Below, one piece after another: positions 52,964-54,913 of a stretch of 54,913 nucleotides of DNA. The notes below the pieces were generated by a model, which saw nothing but the letters and a program-made list of their open reading frames with translations, made no database searches and was not told the origin of the DNA. Position 1 is the stretch's first letter. Each line of letters starts with the position of its first letter. Origin of the DNA: Sphingobacteriaceae bacterium (GTDB lineage Bacteria > Bacteroidota > Bacteroidia > B-17B0 > Aurantibacillaceae); NCBI GenBank assembly GCA_947480015.1, contig CANKBS010000024.1, forward strand, positions 1 to 54,913, read 5' to 3'. The position numbers and the translations under genes were made by a program.

Positions 52964-53344
52964 CTATTTAATTTTGTTGACTATAAATAAATCAGCTGGT
53001 GAGATTTTATAATTTATTAGGTCTTTTACTTGCACAAATTTAAACTCGTCATGATCTGATAGTTTAAAAGTTGCCGATTTAAAATCACATTCATAAGCAA
53101 TAAGTTCGATGGAAAAATTAGGGTAATGATGTATATTACTTTCAAAGTAATTACTAATGTGTATTTCCATTCCTAGTTCTTCGCGTAATTCACGTACTAA
53201 GGCTTTTTCTGGATCCTCTTTTTCTTCGATTTTACCTCCAGGAAATTCCCAATAACCACCCAAAGTTTTTTCAGGCTTTCGACGGGCTATAAATATCCTG
53301 TCTTCTTTCTTAATTATGCCACAAACAACTTTAAGAATTTTCAT
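52964..53344 (-). CDS. MutT-like Nudix hydrolase
   Basis: 126 residues. A full Nudix box is present at 37-59: G, five residues, E43, then R51, E52, E55, E56 and G58 in the order GX5EX7REUXEEXGU. The preceding GGYWEFPGGK is typical of MutT-type 8-oxo-dGTP or (deoxy)nucleotide-sanitising members, and the length (about 130) matches. It overlaps the start of its own gene with the 3' end of the upstream HNH gene by 14 bases, so the two are translationally coupled. In mobile defence contexts Nudix genes often travel with McrA-like nucleases, but housekeeping sanitisation is equally plausible. Confidence 0.9.
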   Translation of the reverse strand: MKILKVVCGIIKKEDRIFIARRKPEKTLGGYWEFPGGKIEEKEDPEKALVRELREELGMEIHISNYFESNIHHYPNFSIELIAYECDFKSATFKLSDHDEFKFVQVKDLINYKISPADLFIVNKIK

Positions 53345-54224
53345 TAAAACGAATTCTATGTTTATCTAGATACTCGAAATTAAAATTACTAAGACTTTGT
53401 ATTTTTTCTCTGCCTGTAACACCAATCTTTTGAAATGCTTGTGTTTCTATAATGGGTGAAAGGATGATTTTTCCAGTATTTTCAAATGTAATTAAATGTT
53501 TGTCAAATAATGCATCGTAAGTTGGTGAAAGCAAAATCCCATTATGTACATCCAACCTTTCATTATCGTTTGAGTCTGACCACGGAACAATATGCGAGGC
53601 AATTAAAACATTTAGCTTATCAAAACCTGTAACAGCACATTTATATTCCCAGCGGTGAATAATACGCTTTCTGTATGCGCCTTGACCAACACGAGACGTT
53701 ACTAATCCTCTTCGTTCTGTTTCATTTGGAATTTTTATTTCGTATTCTACTAATGGGTCGGCAGCTAAGGAAGGGGCATCAAATAAAGCTGGCTGAACTG
53801 GCACATAGGCGCCTTTTCTTTTAAAGAAAAATTTAATTCCTAATCGTGTTATACCAGCAGTATCATGTGTTTCGAAATAATCTGCATCAAAGAACTCTAC
53901 TTCACAAATGAACTTTACAAAGCCTTTGTTTTCACTTTCGAAAAGAAAAACCCGCTTACCCTTTTGAAGATGGTCTCTTAAGGCAAGATTACCCTTAGTA
54001 AATTTCATATCACCGGCTTGTCCTTCACCTGTATACGAAAACACATTGGGATTATCCCAACCATCCTTATATCCATGTTGATGACCAGATTTACCTGAAA
54101 AAATAAATATAAATGGAAAATTCGCAGATGGACAGATACCACTTTGCCGATTACCACCATATAAAGCATGTATATCAGCCCTGCGGTTATAAATTTGGTT
54201 GGGTATGAATGGTAACTTTTCCAC
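53331..54224 (-). CDS. SRA-HNH type IV (modified-DNA) restriction endonuclease
   Basis: 297 residues. Residues 1-135 resemble the SRA/YDG fold that flips modified cytosine: IYNRRADIHALYGGNRQSGI (11-30), GYKDGWDNPNVFSYTGEGQ (51-69), GDMKFTKGNLAL (71-82). Residues about 180-280 are an HNH_2-type nuclease with H211 (ASHIVPW), N228 (DVHNGILLSPTYDALFD) and H243. SRA-HNH proteins such as ScoMcrA and TagI cut DNA containing modified cytosine. The exact base preference is unknown. It is cotranscribed with the Nudix gene (14-base overlap). No methyltransferase gene is nearby, as expected for a type IV enzyme. Confidence 0.85.
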   Translation of the reverse strand: MEKLPFIPNQIYNRRADIHALYGGNRQSGICPSANFPFIFIFSGKSGHQHGYKDGWDNPNVFSYTGEGQAGDMKFTKGNLALRDHLQKGKRVFLFESENKGFVKFICEVEFFDADYFETHDTAGITRLGIKFFFKRKGAYVPVQPALFDAPSLAADPLVEYEIKIPNETERRGLVTSRVGQGAYRKRIIHRWEYKCAVTGFDKLNVLIASHIVPWSDSNDNERLDVHNGILLSPTYDALFDKHLITFENTGKIILSPIIETQAFQKIGVTGREKIQSLSNFNFEYLDKHRIRFNENS

Positions 54225-54507
54225 CTTAAATAAATTAATTATTTTTCACCGGTGACAAGGTAGCAATTTGAATGAATTAAAATAGTAATCATTATGCTCA
54301 GATTGTGCATTGAAAGAATGGATGTAATAAACTCAAAGCATTGATGCGTCAAGATAACAGGGCCTTTCAAATTCACCAAGCTTTTTAAAACTTGTGATTG
54401 TTACAAAACCAGGTACCACTCACCTTTTCCTTCAATTTCATTGGGTGTACTGCGTTGTTTTCGATCTCCTAAATTATGGTGTGCAACACGCACTTTTGCT
54501 AAAAAAT
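54225..54507. other. Intergenic region, nothing recognised
   Basis: About 280 bases between the HNH gene and the tRNA promoter. No open frame of note, no repeats and no RNA fold that I recognise. Confidence 0.5.
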
Positions 54508-54540
54508 ATTGTATAATATTGTGGAAAATGTGTATTTTTG
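54508..54540 (+). promoter_or_regulatory. Promoter for the tRNA-Cys transcript
   Basis: TATTTTTG (54533-54540) is an exact Bacteroidota -7 motif (TAnnTTTG). ATTG (54508-54511) is a partial -33 element 21 bases upstream, within the usual 17-23 spacing. Transcription would start near 54547 and run through the disrupted copy to the intact tRNA. Confidence 0.6.
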
Positions 54541-54589
54541 CAGCCGTTCTTAGTTAAAAGGGCTAAAACCCTGTTAAATTTGAAAAAAT

Positions 54590-54675
54590 GGTCCTGTGAC
54601 CCGATAGCTATCGGGTGAGTTGGCTAGGCTTCCCGATTTACATCGGGACAAAAGCTGCTACAGCGGTTCGGTACC
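54590..54675 (+). pseudogene. Disrupted tRNA-Cys copy with two palindromic insertions
   Basis: It matches the functional tRNA at 54708 in order. The acceptor arm GGTCCTGTG (54590-54598) is followed by an 18-base perfect palindrome (54599-54616) in place of GCC. Then comes the D-loop part GGCTAGGCT, and a second hairpin (TCCCGAT, 4-base loop, ATCGGGA, 54631-54648) in place of the anticodon arm. After that lies 21 identical bases of anticodon 3' side and T-arm (54650-54670), which diverge before the 3' acceptor strand. With no anticodon and no 3' acceptor strand it cannot be a working tRNA. Confidence 0.8.
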
Positions 54676-54707
54676 AAGAGCAAATAAGCTCTCAAAAAAA
54701 TTAAAAT

Positions 54708-54778
54708 GGTCCTGTGGCCGAGTGGCTAGGCTCAGCTCTGCAAAAGCTGCTACAGCGGTTCGAATCCGCTCGGGACCT
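54708..54778 (+). tRNA. tRNA-Cys (GCA)
   Basis: 71 bases. The acceptor GGTCCTG pairs with CGGGACC (one T-G pair). The anticodon stem CAGCT/AGCTG (54733-54737 and 54745-54749) closes a loop with GCA at 54740-54742. The T-arm has the TTCGAATC loop, and the discriminator is T (54778), the usual base for cysteine tRNA. The 3' CCA is not encoded. A terminator follows. Confidence 0.95.
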
Positions 54779-54789
54779 CGATAAATGCA

Positions 54790-54820
54790 AAAAACCCTCG
54801 CTTTTCGCGAGGGTTTTTTT
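54790..54820 (+). terminator. Terminator of the tRNA-Cys transcript
   Basis: AAAACCCTCGC and GCGAGGGTTTT form a perfect stem with a short TTTTC loop, followed by further T residues. It starts about 12 bases after the tRNA. Confidence 0.9.
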
Positions 54821-54903
54821 GTTTATACGCTATAACGTCGAAAGCTTCGCTTTCGTAAGTGGAGGCGTATAAACAAAAATACAATCCCGCCTTACGGGAT
54901 TGT
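54818..54903. repeat. Nested inverted repeats at the window edge
   Basis: TTTGTTTATACGC (54818-54830) is inverted at 54865-54877 (13 of 13 bases) around a GAAAGC/GCTTTC hairpin (54840-54854). Next comes ACAATCCCG/CGGGATTGT (54881-54903), a perfect 9-base stem with T-runs on both sides that may be a bidirectional terminator. No gene is visible after it in the window. Confidence 0.7.
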
Positions 54904-54913
54904 TTTGCTGCAT

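Noticed and set aside
54590-54675. A second functional tRNA-Cys or an intron-containing tRNA
   Set aside because: Removing the palindromes does not restore the anticodon arm, and the 3' acceptor strand is missing.

Overview
The window looks like a chromosomal segment of an anaerobic or facultative member of the Bacteroidota. It is AT-rich and encodes type IX secretion (T9SS) hallmarks: two kinds of C-terminal sorting domain, a PorP/SprF-like barrel and a gliding-motility-type giant adhesin. Recognisable Shine-Dalgarno sites are scarce, and some promoters fit the Bacteroidota -7 motif TAnnTTTG. The species cannot be named from the sequence alone.

Layout. Positions 1-2.5 kb hold the tail of a T9SS cargo gene, an XRE regulator and an unknown secreted protein. 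From 2.5 to 18.4 kb a leftward operon encodes a small secreted protein, a 4072-residue repeat adhesin, a PorP/SprF barrel and an OmpA/PD40 envelope protein. From 18.4 to 26.1 kb lie a coiled-coil secreted protein, a TPR/SpoIIE phosphatase, two small proteins and an 831-residue T9SS cargo protein flanked by direct repeats.

From 26.3 to 49.4 kb lies the core of the window, an anaerobic aromatic-acid catabolic island. The rightward module encodes a MobA-like nucleotidyltransferase, XdhC, a fused 2Fe-2S/molybdopterin subunit and an FAD subunit carrying the extra Fe-S loop of 4-hydroxybenzoyl-CoA reductase, then a hemerythrin-like protein. A leftward Rrf2 regulator follows. The leftward 13-gene operon (49419 to 32531) encodes class I benzoyl-CoA reductase in the order C-B-A-D, an ADP-forming acyl-CoA ligase, an extra HgdB-family protein, a small cysteine protein, a ketopantoate-reductase-like/BcrA-type ATPase fusion, a thiolase, and Had, Oah, Dch and a dehydrogenase/hydratase fusion. 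Read together: 4-hydroxybenzoyl-CoA is dehydroxylated to benzoyl-CoA, the ring is reduced with ATP, Dch, Had and Oah open it to 3-hydroxypimelyl-CoA, and beta-oxidation follows. The HgdB paralogue with the fused activator looks like a second, uncharacterised ATP-driven Fe-S reductase or dehydratase in the same operon. It is the best candidate here for an undescribed system.

From 49.6 to 54.9 kb there are an SDR dehydrogenase, a palindrome-rich repeat region, a small membrane protein, an outer-membrane porin, a Nudix hydrolase overlapping an SRA-HNH type IV restriction enzyme, and tRNA-Cys preceded by a disrupted tRNA-Cys copy. Not seen in the window: an AMP-forming benzoate-CoA ligase, a ferredoxin or its reductase, and a glutaryl-CoA dehydrogenase.
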